64,000 nucleotides of DNA from Prevotella sp. UBA4330 (GTDB taxonomy: Bacteria; Bacteroidota; Bacteroidia; Bacteroidales; Bacteroidaceae). The notes under the pieces were generated by a model. The model saw only the letters and a list, made by a program, of their open reading frames with translations, did not search any database and was not told where the DNA came from. Below are positions 27,040 to 35,888 of the stretch, in pieces; the first letter of the stretch is position 1; every line of letters begins with the position of its first letter. The DNA is taken from positions 14,301-78,300 of the forward strand of contig DGTS01000040.1 in assembly GCA_002394385.1 (NCBI GenBank), read 5' to 3'. Position numbers and translations under genes: made by a program.

Positions 27040-27819
27040 ATGAAAAAGTTAATTCTCCCTGTAGTCATTATGGCTCTTATGGTGCTTTTCGGCAGTTGCG
27101 GAAGTTCCAAGAAGATTGTTTACTTTCAAGGTGCAGACACAGCAGATTTGTCTCGTTCTCGTTGGTTGTATGATGCTCGCATCATGCCTAAGGACTTGAT
27201 CAATATCAGGGTTAACACATCAGATCAGGATGCTGCTAAACCATTCAACCTAAATATGAATGAGGGTAACACGGGCAATCAGCAAGGCAGAATCTATGGC
27301 TATCTTGTGGACAATCAGGGCAATATCAATTTCCCAATGGTTGGCTCATTGCATGTAGAGGGACTTACCACACGCGAATGCGAGAATCTGGTGCTTTCAA
27401 AGATCAAGCCTTTTATGGCTGCCAGTGAGAATCCTATTGTTACCGTTCGTCTCGCAAGTTATCATGTAACAATCATTGGTGAGACGGGATCGCGCATTGT
27501 ACCTGTTACCACCGAGAAGATGAGCATCGTTGAGGCAATCGCATCTGCTGGCGACCTTACAATGTACGGACGTCGTGATAACATTCTGCTCATACGTGAA
27601 GACAAGACAGGTCAGAAGAGCACTCATCGCTTGGACATCAGCCAGGCTGAGATTCTGAACTCTCCCTACTATTATCTCCAGCAGAATGATATTATTTATA
27701 TCGAGCCGAATAAGTCGAGAATCAACCGTCAGACCATCAGCAACAACACTTGGTTCCTTTCTACCGCAGCAAGTATTGTTTCATTCGGTACGCTGCTCTA
27801 TACTATTATTAAGAAGTAA
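27040..27819 (+). CDS. Polysaccharide export outer-membrane lipoprotein (Wza/BexD type)
   Basis: The 259-residue product is a lipoprotein with lipobox LFGSC (about residues 16-20). A Poly_export domain (about 50-130) is followed by SLBB-type beta-grasp segments (TVRLASYHVTIIGETGS and after), and a C-terminal hydrophobic helix (ASIVSFGTLLYTIIKK) could insert in the outer membrane. Such proteins form the export channel for capsule or exopolysaccharide. The gene stands alone between its own promoter and terminator. The tyrosine kinase (Wzc) and glycosyltransferase genes usually found beside it are absent here. Confidence 0.92.
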   Translation: MKKLILPVVIMALMVLFGSCGSSKKIVYFQGADTADLSRSRWLYDARIMPKDLINIRVNTSDQDAAKPFNLNMNEGNTGNQQGRIYGYLVDNQGNINFPMVGSLHVEGLTTRECENLVLSKIKPFMAASENPIVTVRLASYHVTIIGETGSRIVPVTTEKMSIVEAIASAGDLTMYGRRDNILLIREDKTGQKSTHRLDISQAEILNSPYYYLQQNDIIYIEPNKSRINRQTISNNTWFLSTAASIVSFGTLLYTIIKK

Positions 27820-27845
27820 TGGCATAACGCTATATAAAATATGTA

Positions 27846-27882
27846 ACAGGGATGTGTATGCTTTTACATGTCCCTGTTTTTA
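27846..27882 (+). terminator. Terminator of the Wza-type gene
   Basis: The near-perfect stem CAGGGATGTGTA / TACATGTCCCTG is followed by TTTTT, 27 bases after the stop. Confidence 0.85.
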
Positions 27883-27904
27883 ACTAAAGACCTTTTCGTT
27901 AACC

Positions 27905-29473
27905 ATGCTAACAAAAACATACTCTGCCGAAGTGACAGGCATGAATGTGGTCACTGTTACCATTGAGACTCACATGTCAAAAGGCGTATTGCTTCATGTC
28001 TCAGGTCTTGCCGATACCGCAGTAAAAGAGAGTTTCGACCGTATAAAGGCTGCTATATCTAATATCGGCGGAAAGATACCGTCTGCAGAACTAACGGTGA
28101 ATCTTTCGCCTGCTGACATTAAGAAAGAGGGCAGCGGGTACGACCTGCCAATGGCAATAGGCATATTAGGAGCGTCAGAGAAAATCCGTACAGATATGCT
28201 CGGACAGTATATGATGGTTGGCGAATTGGGCCTTGATGGCAGTTTGCGTCCTGTGCGTGGCGTGCTGCCATTGGCAATAAAAGCGCGTGCCGAAAAGTTC
28301 AAAGGACTAATTGTTCCAGTTGAGAATGGGCGTGAGGCTGCGGTGGTGAACAATCTTGATGTTTATGGCATGCCGTCGCTTGTTGATGTCATCAAGTTCT
28401 TTAACGGAGAGAAATATGAGCCAATAGTTGTCGATACGCGCAAGGAGTTCTATGAGAACCAATCACATTTCGACTTAGACTATGCTGACGTGCGTGGACA
28501 AGAGAATGTAAAGCGTGCTCTTGAGATTGCTGCTGCTGGCGGACATAACGTAATAATGATAGGTCCTCCGGGTTCAGGCAAGTCAATGATGGCAAAGCGT
28601 CTGCCGTCAATACTTCCGCCGCTGACGTTATCCGAGAGTCTTGAAACCACAAAAGTATATTCTGTTGCGGGAAAACTAAGTCAAGGCACTTCACTCTTGT
28701 ATCAGCGCCCGTTCAGAAGTCCTCATCACAGCATTTCGCAAGTGGCGCTTGTTGGTGGCGGCGTTAATCCTCGACCAGGTGAAATATCCCTCGCCCATAA
28801 CGGAGTGCTCTTTTGTGATGAACTGCCAGAGTTCTCTCGCAGTGTTCTTGAGGTGATGCGTCAGCCTCTCGAAGACCGGACCATTACCATCAGTCGTGCG
28901 AAATACTCTATAGAGTTCCCTTGTTCTTTCATGTTTGTGGCATCAATGAATCCATGCCCATGTGGCTATTATGGCGACCCCACACATCACTGCGTTTGCA
29001 CGCCAGGACAGATTCAGAGATACCTAAACAAGATTTCTGGTCCATTGTTAGACCGTATTGACATCCAGTGCGAGATACAGGCAGTACCTTTTGCCCAACT
29101 CTCGCAGATGAAACCAGGAGAACCTTCGGCAACTATACGTGAGCGTGTCATTAAGGCTCGTCAGATACAGACAGAGCGCTTTGGCTCCCTTCCTTTGGGA
29201 GAGAGCGGGGGTAAAGGCCGCATCCACTGCAACGCTATGATGACTGAGCGTATGCTCCATGAGTTTGCTGAGCCCGATGCCGCCTCACTCGACATGCTCC
29301 GCATGGCAATGGAACGTCTAAAGTTGAGCGCCCGTGCCTATAGCCGCATCCTCAAGGTGGCCCGCACCATCGCCGACCTTGCCGGTTCGGAGAAAGTAGA
29401 GTCGATGCACATCGCCGAGGCCATAGGCTACCGTACCCTCGACCGAGGCGACTGGGCAGAGAGGGGGATGTAA
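27905..29473 (+). CDS. comM: YifB/ComM-family Mg-chelatase-like AAA+ ATPase
   Basis: The 522-residue product carries an N-terminal Lon-protease-like subdomain (about 20-165, with the IKKEGSGYDLP motif). The AAA+ domain follows, with Walker A GPPGSGKSMMAKR, Walker B GVLFCDELPEF and the Mg-chelatase-type SFMFVASMNPCPCGYYGD segment, and then a C-terminal lid. In other bacteria ComM is a helicase that promotes branch migration during natural transformation. The length is typical. It is followed by a 290-base repeat region separating it from convergent fmt. Confidence 0.94.
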   Translation: MLTKTYSAEVTGMNVVTVTIETHMSKGVLLHVSGLADTAVKESFDRIKAAISNIGGKIPSAELTVNLSPADIKKEGSGYDLPMAIGILGASEKIRTDMLGQYMMVGELGLDGSLRPVRGVLPLAIKARAEKFKGLIVPVENGREAAVVNNLDVYGMPSLVDVIKFFNGEKYEPIVVDTRKEFYENQSHFDLDYADVRGQENVKRALEIAAAGGHNVIMIGPPGSGKSMMAKRLPSILPPLTLSESLETTKVYSVAGKLSQGTSLLYQRPFRSPHHSISQVALVGGGVNPRPGEISLAHNGVLFCDELPEFSRSVLEVMRQPLEDRTITISRAKYSIEFPCSFMFVASMNPCPCGYYGDPTHHCVCTPGQIQRYLNKISGPLLDRIDIQCEIQAVPFAQLSQMKPGEPSATIRERVIKARQIQTERFGSLPLGESGGKGRIHCNAMMTERMLHEFAEPDAASLDMLRMAMERLKLSARAYSRILKVARTIADLAGSEKVESMHIAEAIGYRTLDRGDWAERGM

Positions 29474-29581
29474 AACAGACCTTCGAAGTATTGCCAAGGG
29501 TAAACGAAATATACTATTCGATTAAGCCTCGTATAATATGTGGAGTGTAGTTTGAATACCCATTGATCAATTACAACCACT

Positions 29582-29695
29582 TTGTAATCTCTTTACAGAC
29601 GGCTTGTAATGCTTTTACAAGGTGCTTGTAATGCTTTTACAGAGCGTTTGTAATCTCTTTACAAGCCGTCTGTAATAAGATTACAAAAGTTTAGA
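29582..29695. repeat. Cruciform-like hairpin array between comM and fmt (family C)
   Basis: Four or five small inverted repeats of the type TTGTAAtgctTTTACAA lie in a row about 22 bases apart. They sit inside or beside a 17-bp outer inverted repeat, TTACAGACGGCTTGTAA at 29593-29609 and its exact complement at 29659-29675. The result could fold as a multi-branched structure. No second copy was seen in this window. Confidence 0.8.
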
Positions 29696-29711
29696 AAACT
29701 CCTGTAAAAAG

Positions 29712-29739
29712 ATTCCAGAGATTTTAAAATCTCTGGAAT
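29712..29739. terminator. Perfect palindrome between convergent comM and fmt
   Basis: A 28-base perfect palindrome (left half ATTCCAGAGATTTT) is flanked by A/T-rich sequence and lies between convergent genes. It probably acts as a bidirectional terminator. Confidence 0.65.
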
Positions 29740-29766
29740 ACCTTTATATAAAGGGGTTGTGTGGGA

Positions 29767-30717
29767 TTATAGTTTTCTTCCGTTAAGGAAGTCTTTGGCG
29801 CTCATTCTTTTCTTTCCGCTCAGTTGTACTGACTTCAGTTCGAGCATCTCACCGCCTGCTGATGCCATGAGGCGCCCTTCGTGTTGGAAGATGGTTCCTG
29901 CGGGTTTGTCCGTTGTAAGGCCTGTAAGCCGCGAGTCGTAAATCTTTATTGTCTGCTTGCCGTCTGTGCCGAATGGAGTCCATGCACCGGGAATAGGGGA
30001 GAGTCCTCTGATGAAGTCGTGCACTTGCTTAGCACTTTTGTTCCAGTCGATGATGCAGTTCTCCTTGAACAGTTTAGGAGCGCTGTGCAGTTCTTCGCTA
30101 CAAGTTGTAAGTTGCTCCTGCGGCATGCTTTCAACGTTACCGTCACCTTCGATTATCTTGTCAATGGTCTCAATGGCAATCTCCGCTCCTTTTTCCATCA
30201 GGGCATCGTAAACAGTTTCCACGTTGTCTTCTGGTCCGATGGCGATTTCGTGTTGCATTATGATGCGCCCAGTGTCTATGTCGTGGTCGAGGAAGAATGT
30301 TGTTACTCCTGTTCGTGTTTCTCCGTTTATTATTGCCCAGTTGATGGGTGCAGCACCTCTATATTGTGGAAGTAGGGCAGCATGCACGTTGAATGTACCG
30401 AAGCGTGGCATTGCCCATACCACTTCTGGTAGCATTCGGAAAGCCACAACCACTTGTATGTCAGCGTTGTATGACCTGAGTTGCTCAACGAAAGTCTCGT
30501 CTTTCATCTTCACTGGTTGCAGCACAGGTATTCCGTGTTCTTGTGCATACACCTTTACCTGTGGCGGTTGAAGAGTGTCTTGATGTCTGCCAACGGGTTT
30601 GTCTGGTTGAGTCACCACGCAAACCACATTGTATCCGCCTTCGACAAGTGCCTTCAGTGTGCCGACGGCAAACTCTGGTGTTCCCATGAAAACAATTCTA
30701 AGGTCTTCTTTCTTCAT
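29767..30717 (-). CDS. fmt: Methionyl-tRNA formyltransferase
   Basis: Fmt formylates initiator Met-tRNA using 10-formyltetrahydrofolate, allowing normal translation initiation. The 316-residue product has the N-terminal Rossmann fold (RIVFMGTPEFAV), the catalytic region FNVHAALLPQYRGAAPINWAI with the family Asn/His, HDIDTG, and an OB-like C-terminal domain. The family usually has HaSLLP; Ala replaces Ser here. It follows uvrA on the same strand, separated by a 16-bp tandem repeat array. Confidence 0.97.
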   Translation of the reverse strand: MKKEDLRIVFMGTPEFAVGTLKALVEGGYNVVCVVTQPDKPVGRHQDTLQPPQVKVYAQEHGIPVLQPVKMKDETFVEQLRSYNADIQVVVAFRMLPEVVWAMPRFGTFNVHAALLPQYRGAAPINWAIINGETRTGVTTFFLDHDIDTGRIIMQHEIAIGPEDNVETVYDALMEKGAEIAIETIDKIIEGDGNVESMPQEQLTTCSEELHSAPKLFKENCIIDWNKSAKQVHDFIRGLSPIPGAWTPFGTDGKQTIKIYDSRLTGLTTDKPAGTIFQHEGRLMASAGGEMLELKSVQLSGKKRMSAKDFLNGRKL

Positions 30718-30723
30718 TGTTGT

Positions 30724-30835
30724 AAGTTTATGAGTTCTTGAGTTTGTGAGTTCTTGAGTTTGTGAGTTCTTGAGTTTGTGAGTTCTTGAGTTTATGAGTT
30801 CTTGAGTTTATGAGTTCTTGAGTTTATGAGTTCTT
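30724..30835. repeat. 16-bp tandem repeat array between uvrA and fmt
   Basis: About six to seven units of GAGTTCTTGAGTTTGT / GAGTTCTTGAGTTTAT occur head to tail. The units differ at one position and form two blocks, three of the G version and then three of the A version. The array begins inside the last codons and stop of uvrA and ends just before the fmt start. It is a candidate variable-number repeat. Confidence 0.92.
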
Positions 30836-33685
30836 AAGTTCTTGTCTAAGAAAGTGTGCGGTGTACCCGGCGTTTTTCTTAGCAACATCCTCTGGTGTTC
30901 CGAATGCAACGACCTGACCACCTCGCCTTCCTCCTTCCGGTCCCATGTCTATTATGTGGTCTGCCAGTTTTATCACATCAAGGTTGTGTTCGATAATGAT
31001 TACTGTGTTTCCTTTGCTCACCAGTCTTTGCAACACTTCCATCAGAATGCGAATGTCTTCGAAATGGAGCCCTGTGGTCGGCTCGTCGAGGATATATAAC
31101 GTCTTGCCTGTGTCCTTCTTGCTCAGTTCCGTAGCCAGTTTCACTCGTTGGCTTTCGCCACCGCTAAGTGTTGTTGAAGGCTGACCAAGTTTTATGTAGC
31201 CTAATCCCACGTCCTGAATGGTCTTTATCTTTCGCAGGATGTCTGGCACATTCTCGAAGAACTCCACCGCCTGATTGATTGTCATGTCAAGAACGTCGGC
31301 AATAGACTTTCCCTTATACCTCACTTCAAGAGTCTCGCGGTTATATCGTTTTCCGTGACACACCTCGCATGGCACCATGACATCGGGCAAGAAGTTCATC
31401 TCTATGCTCTTGTATCCGTTGCCTCCGCAGGCTTCACAGCGTCCACCCTTCACGTTGAATGAGAATCTTCCAGGCTTGTAACCGCGAATTTTAGCCTCTG
31501 GCAGATTAACGAAGAGAGAGCGTATGTCGCTGAAGACGCCTGTATATGTAGCAGGATTGCTGCGTGGCGTGCGTCCAAGTGGGGTCTGGTCAACGCTTAC
31601 CACTTTGTCAACATTCTCAAGACCTTCGATTTTTTCATAGTCGAGAGGCTTCTTGAGAGAACGGTAGAACTTCTGACTAAGTATAGGTTGCAGGGTCTCG
31701 TTGATCAGAGTAGATTTTCCAGAGCCCGAAACACCAGTCACGACGATGAGTTTCCCAAGCGGGAATTCAATGGTAACGTCTTTCAGGTTGTTGCCCTTCG
31801 CACCTGTTATCTTGAGAGTTTTGCCGTTGCCGGCACGTCTTTCTGCAGGTATTTCAATCTTCTTTTCGCCTTCGAGATACTGGGCGGTGAGTGTTTTCTG
31901 CTCGCTAAGCATTCGCTTGGGAGTGCCCTGGAACACCACTTCACCTCCCTTGCGTCCTGCCTTGGGACCTATGTCTATTATATAGTCGGCAGCAAGCATC
32001 ATGTCGCGGTCGTGTTCAACCACAATGACGGTGTTGCCCAGGTCGCGCAGTTCCTTCAAAGACGCAATGAGTCTTTCGTTATCCCTTTGATGCAAACCAA
32101 TGCTTGGCTCATCGAGAATATAGAGTACGTTAACCAGTTGCGAGCCTATTTGTGTGGCTAAGCGTATGCGTTGGCTCTCGCCGCCAGACAATGAAGCCGA
32201 CTGACGGTCAAGAGAGAGATAGTCGAGCCCGACCTCAAGCATGAAACTCAGTCGAGTCTGTATTTCCTTAATAATCTCGTCGGCTATCTGTTTTTGTTGT
32301 GTGTCAAGATGCTGCTGTGCCTCGGTGAGCCAGTCTTTCAGTTCGCCGATGTCCATTCTTGACACCTCGCTGATGTTCTTGTCCCATATCTTATATGAGA
32401 GACTCTCGCGGTTTAGGCGTTGTCCGTGACATTCTGGACACTCGCATGTGGCAAGAAACTGGTCGGCCCACTTCTGACCGCTGGTGCTGTCGTCATTCTC
32501 AATAACGTTGCGCAGATATTTTATCACGCCATTATACTCCACGAAATAATCGCTTGACGTGTGAACGAGTTCCTTCTCGATTCTCACGTTTTCGAGCGAA
32601 CCGTAAAGCACCTCGCTCATCGCCTCCTGTGGGATGTCTTTTACGGGAGTCTTGAGGTCGCATTCGTATTTTTTCAGTATTGCCTCTATCTGCCAGAATA
32701 TCATCTGGTTCTTGTATTTGCCGAGCGGAACTATTGCTCCTTCATGAATAGAGAGAGTCTCGTCTGGTATCACCTTCTTGTTGTCTATCTGACTGATGAC
32801 ACCCAAGCCTTTGCACACTGGGCATGCACCTTCAGGAGAGTTGAACGAGAACTTGTTGGGAGCAGGGTCGCCGTAACTGATGCCTGATGTGGGACACATA
32901 AGTCTGCGGCTAAAGTATTTTGCCTCGCCGCTGTCCTTGTCCATTATCATTATTAGACCTTCACCCTGCTTCATCGCAGTAGCAACGCTTTTCTTTAACC
33001 GTTCGTCTGTAATGGCTTGTCCGTCAGCATCTTTCTGCTGCTCCTTAACCGCCATTTTGTCGATAACCACTTCTATGTTATGGTTCTTGTAGCGGTCAAC
33101 TTTCATGCCACGAGTCACTTCGACAATTTCTCCGTCAACACGCATGTAGAGATAGCCCTTTTTGCGCATCGACTCGAATAGTTCCCGGTAGTGTCCTTTT
33201 CGATTTCTCACCAGCGGAGCAAGAATATAGATGCGATGGCCAGAGTAGTCGGTGTTGATCATCTCGAGTACGCGTTCCTCTGTATATCTCACCATCTTTT
33301 CGCCAGTCATATAACTATATGCCGTGCCGGCACGAGCGTAAAGCAGTCGCAGAAAGTCGTATATCTCGGTGGTTGTTCCCACCGTAGAACGCGGATTCTT
33401 GTTGGTGGTCTTTTGCTCGATGCTGATAACAGGACTCAGACCTGTTATCTTGTCAACATCAGGGCGTTCCATTCCTCCGAGGAAGTTGCGTGCGTATGCA
33501 GAGAAAGTCTCTATGTAGCGTCGCTGTCCCTCTGCGAATATCGTGTCGAAAGCCAATGACGACTTGCCAGAACCGCTAAGTCCTGTAATGACAGTAAGGC
33601 TGTCTCTTGGTATTTCAACGTTGATATTCTTTAAGTTATGAACGCGAGCACCCCAGACACTTATCTTTTCAGATTCTCTATTCAT
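30824..33685 (-). CDS. uvrA: Excinuclease ABC subunit A
   Basis: UvrA recognises DNA damage together with UvrB in nucleotide excision repair. The 953-residue protein has two ABC ATPase modules (GLSGSGKSSLAFDT near 35 and GVSGSGKSTLINE near 640) and matching signatures LSGGESQRIRLA and LSGGESQRVKLA. The zinc-finger segments CPVCKGLG and CEACGGNGYKS...CEVCHGKRYN are also present. The stop codon lies within the first unit of the 16-bp tandem array. The gene begins eight bases after the T9SS-sorted protein gene. Confidence 0.98.
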   Translation of the reverse strand: MNRESEKISVWGARVHNLKNINVEIPRDSLTVITGLSGSGKSSLAFDTIFAEGQRRYIETFSAYARNFLGGMERPDVDKITGLSPVISIEQKTTNKNPRSTVGTTTEIYDFLRLLYARAGTAYSYMTGEKMVRYTEERVLEMINTDYSGHRIYILAPLVRNRKGHYRELFESMRKKGYLYMRVDGEIVEVTRGMKVDRYKNHNIEVVIDKMAVKEQQKDADGQAITDERLKKSVATAMKQGEGLIMIMDKDSGEAKYFSRRLMCPTSGISYGDPAPNKFSFNSPEGACPVCKGLGVISQIDNKKVIPDETLSIHEGAIVPLGKYKNQMIFWQIEAILKKYECDLKTPVKDIPQEAMSEVLYGSLENVRIEKELVHTSSDYFVEYNGVIKYLRNVIENDDSTSGQKWADQFLATCECPECHGQRLNRESLSYKIWDKNISEVSRMDIGELKDWLTEAQQHLDTQQKQIADEIIKEIQTRLSFMLEVGLDYLSLDRQSASLSGGESQRIRLATQIGSQLVNVLYILDEPSIGLHQRDNERLIASLKELRDLGNTVIVVEHDRDMMLAADYIIDIGPKAGRKGGEVVFQGTPKRMLSEQKTLTAQYLEGEKKIEIPAERRAGNGKTLKITGAKGNNLKDVTIEFPLGKLIVVTGVSGSGKSTLINETLQPILSQKFYRSLKKPLDYEKIEGLENVDKVVSVDQTPLGRTPRSNPATYTGVFSDIRSLFVNLPEAKIRGYKPGRFSFNVKGGRCEACGGNGYKSIEMNFLPDVMVPCEVCHGKRYNRETLEVRYKGKSIADVLDMTINQAVEFFENVPDILRKIKTIQDVGLGYIKLGQPSTTLSGGESQRVKLATELSKKDTGKTLYILDEPTTGLHFEDIRILMEVLQRLVSKGNTVIIIEHNLDVIKLADHIIDMGPEGGRRGGQVVAFGTPEDVAKKNAGYTAHFLRQELKNS

Positions 33686-33693
33686 ATCGTTAA

Positions 33694-34422
33694 TCAGTTA
33701 TCGGTGGTGCTGCTGCCACCATCCTTATAATATCCACGCAGCAAATTCACATCACGTCGGATATTATATCTCCTGCCGTCGGAGCCTTTCGCCCTTACCG
33801 ACACATAGTAAACGCCATCCTTTACAGGTTTTCCATTGAACGTTCCGTCCCATCCGTCTTCTGGGTCGTTCCATTCATAAAGTTTCTGTCCCCATCGGTT
33901 GAATATGATGGCATGGAATTCAACAAGGCTTTTATACTTCTTTGCTTTGTATATCTCGTTATAACCATCGTTATTGGGTGAGAACGCATTAGGCATCTCA
34001 AGCATACTCTCGCTTACGGTAATCCTGAATGGACTTTTATCCTGTTTCCAGTATTCATCGGTGTACTCATATCTTTCGTTTCCATTGGTGAACACCGCGT
34101 AACACACAATGTTATGAGTGCCTGCCTCGGTGAAGGTGTAGTCGGTGTCCTCCTCATACCTTATGAGGTATGGCTCGGTGTCTCTTTCGCGAGTGAAACG
34201 CCATTCATAGTATGCAGTATATGCACCCTGGTTTTGTGGGTTGGCACGGAAACGCACTTCAAATGGAGCATCGCCAGAGAAAGTAGTGCTGTCCACTTCC
34301 TCACCATCCTTATTAATGAATGTGGCAGTGGGGGCTATCGTCGGTACTTCACTTTGCGCGAAAATACTGATGTTGATGAATATCAGAAGACCTATAACGG
34401 CTATAAAACGTGAAGTTTTCAT
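33694..34422 (-). CDS. Secreted protein with gliding-motility-type (T9SS type B) C-terminal sorting domain
   Basis: Starting at ATG 34422, the protein has about 242 residues with a signal peptide ending near IFAQ. A PKD/Ig-like domain follows (about 30-140). The C-terminal domain starts MPNAFSPNNDGYNE and continues to FNRWGQKLYEW and GWDGTFNGKPVKDGVYYV, which is the CHU_C sorting signature of the type IX secretion system. It is therefore probably exported to the cell surface. An upstream TTG in the same frame lies within the promoter and is not the start. The uvrA gene follows at eight bases, an unexpected neighbour. Confidence 0.85.
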   Translation of the reverse strand: MKTSRFIAVIGLLIFINISIFAQSEVPTIAPTATFINKDGEEVDSTTFSGDAPFEVRFRANPQNQGAYTAYYEWRFTRERDTEPYLIRYEEDTDYTFTEAGTHNIVCYAVFTNGNERYEYTDEYWKQDKSPFRITVSESMLEMPNAFSPNNDGYNEIYKAKKYKSLVEFHAIIFNRWGQKLYEWNDPEDGWDGTFNGKPVKDGVYYVSVRAKGSDGRRYNIRRDVNLLRGYYKDGGSSTTDN

Positions 34423-34443
34423 TTTCTTTTCTTTTAATAGATG

Positions 34444-34492
34444 CAAAATTACAAAAAAACAGCGGTTAAATCAACTTTATTGCTTATTTTTG
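34444..34492. promoter_or_regulatory. Divergent promoter pair for the T9SS-sorted and LysM genes
   Basis: A minus-strand TAATTTTG (34444-34451) and a plus-strand TATTTTTG (34485-34492) stand back to back between divergent genes. Confidence 0.6.
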
Positions 34493-34529
34493 CAAAAAAT
34501 TTAGGGAAGTAAATAAGATTAAACAGATT

Positions 34530-35882
34530 ATGAGACATTTTTTCAAATATTCGTTGGTTTTGGCATTCTTCTTTGTGTGCGCTTCGGCTAATGCGCAGAT
34601 GAACAAGTGGAGGGAGATGCATAAAGTGGCAAAAGGCGAGACATTATATGGCATCTCGCGTGAATACGGCATCACCGAAGAGCAGTTGCGTGCCGCTAAT
34701 CCCGACATGAACCAGCCCGGATATAAACTGAAGAAGGGCGATTTCATCTTCATTCCATACGCTTCGGAGGCAGAGGCTATCGCTGCAGCCGACAAGGTTG
34801 TGACACGCGGCGACGAGAAGTCGGATGTTCGCAAACGTGCCATACGCATGGGAGTGATGCTTCCTTTACACAATGTCGATGGAGACGGCAAGCGCATGGT
34901 GGAGTACTATCGTGGACTTCTCTTGGCATGTGACCAGATGAAACGCGAGGGAATCTCTGTTGATGTCTATGCCTGGAACGTTGACATCAATGCGGACATA
35001 CGCATGACATTGCTTGACAAGGGTGCCGATAAGTGCGACATTATTTTCGGCCCGTTATATACTAAGCAGGTGAAGGCGCTTGCCGACTTCGCCTCTGTCT
35101 ATGGTATTAAGGTTGTGATACCGTTCTCTATCGAGAGTGATGCCGTTAACAGCAATCCCAATGTGTTCCAGGTGTATCAGAATCCTGTGTTCTTCAATCA
35201 GGAGGTGGTTGCCCAGTTCGTCAGCCGTTTCGGTGCTGCACATCCTGTATTCATAGATTGCAACGACCCTAAGAGCACTAAGGGCAACTTCACAACTCAG
35301 TTGCGCAAGGAACTTGAGACACGCAGTATAGCATATAGCATAACAAACGTAAACTCTGAGTGGCAGAACTTTGCACGCTCATTCCTTGCCAACAAGCAGA
35401 ACGTGGTTGTACTCAACTCGGAGAAATCGCCTAATCTCAACCGAGTAATCTCACGTCTCGACTCCCTGCGTGCGGCAAATCCACAGTTGCAAATTACTCT
35501 CTTCGGTTATACTGAGTGGCTGATGTACGCGAAGTATAATGTCGAGAAGTATTGCATGTTTGACACATACATTCCGTCACATTTTTACTATAACTCGCTG
35601 TCGCCGGCAACGACATCGTTGGAGAGGACATATAAGCAATGGTTCCACACCGAGATGCAGGATTATCTCCCGCGTTTTGCCATAACTGGCTATGACCATG
35701 GCACCTACTTCCTTCGTGGACTTCATCGCGAAGGGGCTAAATTCGTCGGCGCAGAGGCAGACAAGAGCGCTCTGCAGACACGACTTCACTTCAAGAGAGT
35801 GGGCAAGGGAGGTTATCAGAACACAGGATTCCTTTTTGTACACTACAACAAGGACCATTCCATCTCAACCATTAATTTCTAA
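34530..35882 (+). CDS. LysM domain protein with periplasmic binding-protein fold
   Basis: The 450-residue product has a signal peptide ending near ANAQ. A LysM peptidoglycan-binding domain follows (about 30-76: HKVAKGETLYGISREYGI ... LKKGDFIFIP). The rest of the protein resembles amino-acid-binding type I periplasmic proteins (GVMLPLHNVDGDGKRMVEYYRG, IIFGPLYTKQVKALADFA). It is likely to sit on the cell wall and bind a small ligand or sense the envelope. The barrel gene follows six bases later, so the two probably work together. Confidence 0.85.
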   Translation: MRHFFKYSLVLAFFFVCASANAQMNKWREMHKVAKGETLYGISREYGITEEQLRAANPDMNQPGYKLKKGDFIFIPYASEAEAIAAADKVVTRGDEKSDVRKRAIRMGVMLPLHNVDGDGKRMVEYYRGLLLACDQMKREGISVDVYAWNVDINADIRMTLLDKGADKCDIIFGPLYTKQVKALADFASVYGIKVVIPFSIESDAVNSNPNVFQVYQNPVFFNQEVVAQFVSRFGAAHPVFIDCNDPKSTKGNFTTQLRKELETRSIAYSITNVNSEWQNFARSFLANKQNVVVLNSEKSPNLNRVISRLDSLRAANPQLQITLFGYTEWLMYAKYNVEKYCMFDTYIPSHFYYNSLSPATTSLERTYKQWFHTEMQDYLPRFAITGYDHGTYFLRGLHREGAKFVGAEADKSALQTRLHFKRVGKGGYQNTGFLFVHYNKDHSISTINF

Positions 35883-35888
35883 TTCTCT

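Noticed and set aside
29582..29695. CRISPR array or integron-like site
   Set aside because: The repeats are imperfect hairpins, the intervening bases are also repeat-like, and no integrase or cas gene is present.
30724..30835. CRISPR array
   Set aside because: The units are directly adjacent with no unique spacers, and no cas gene is near.
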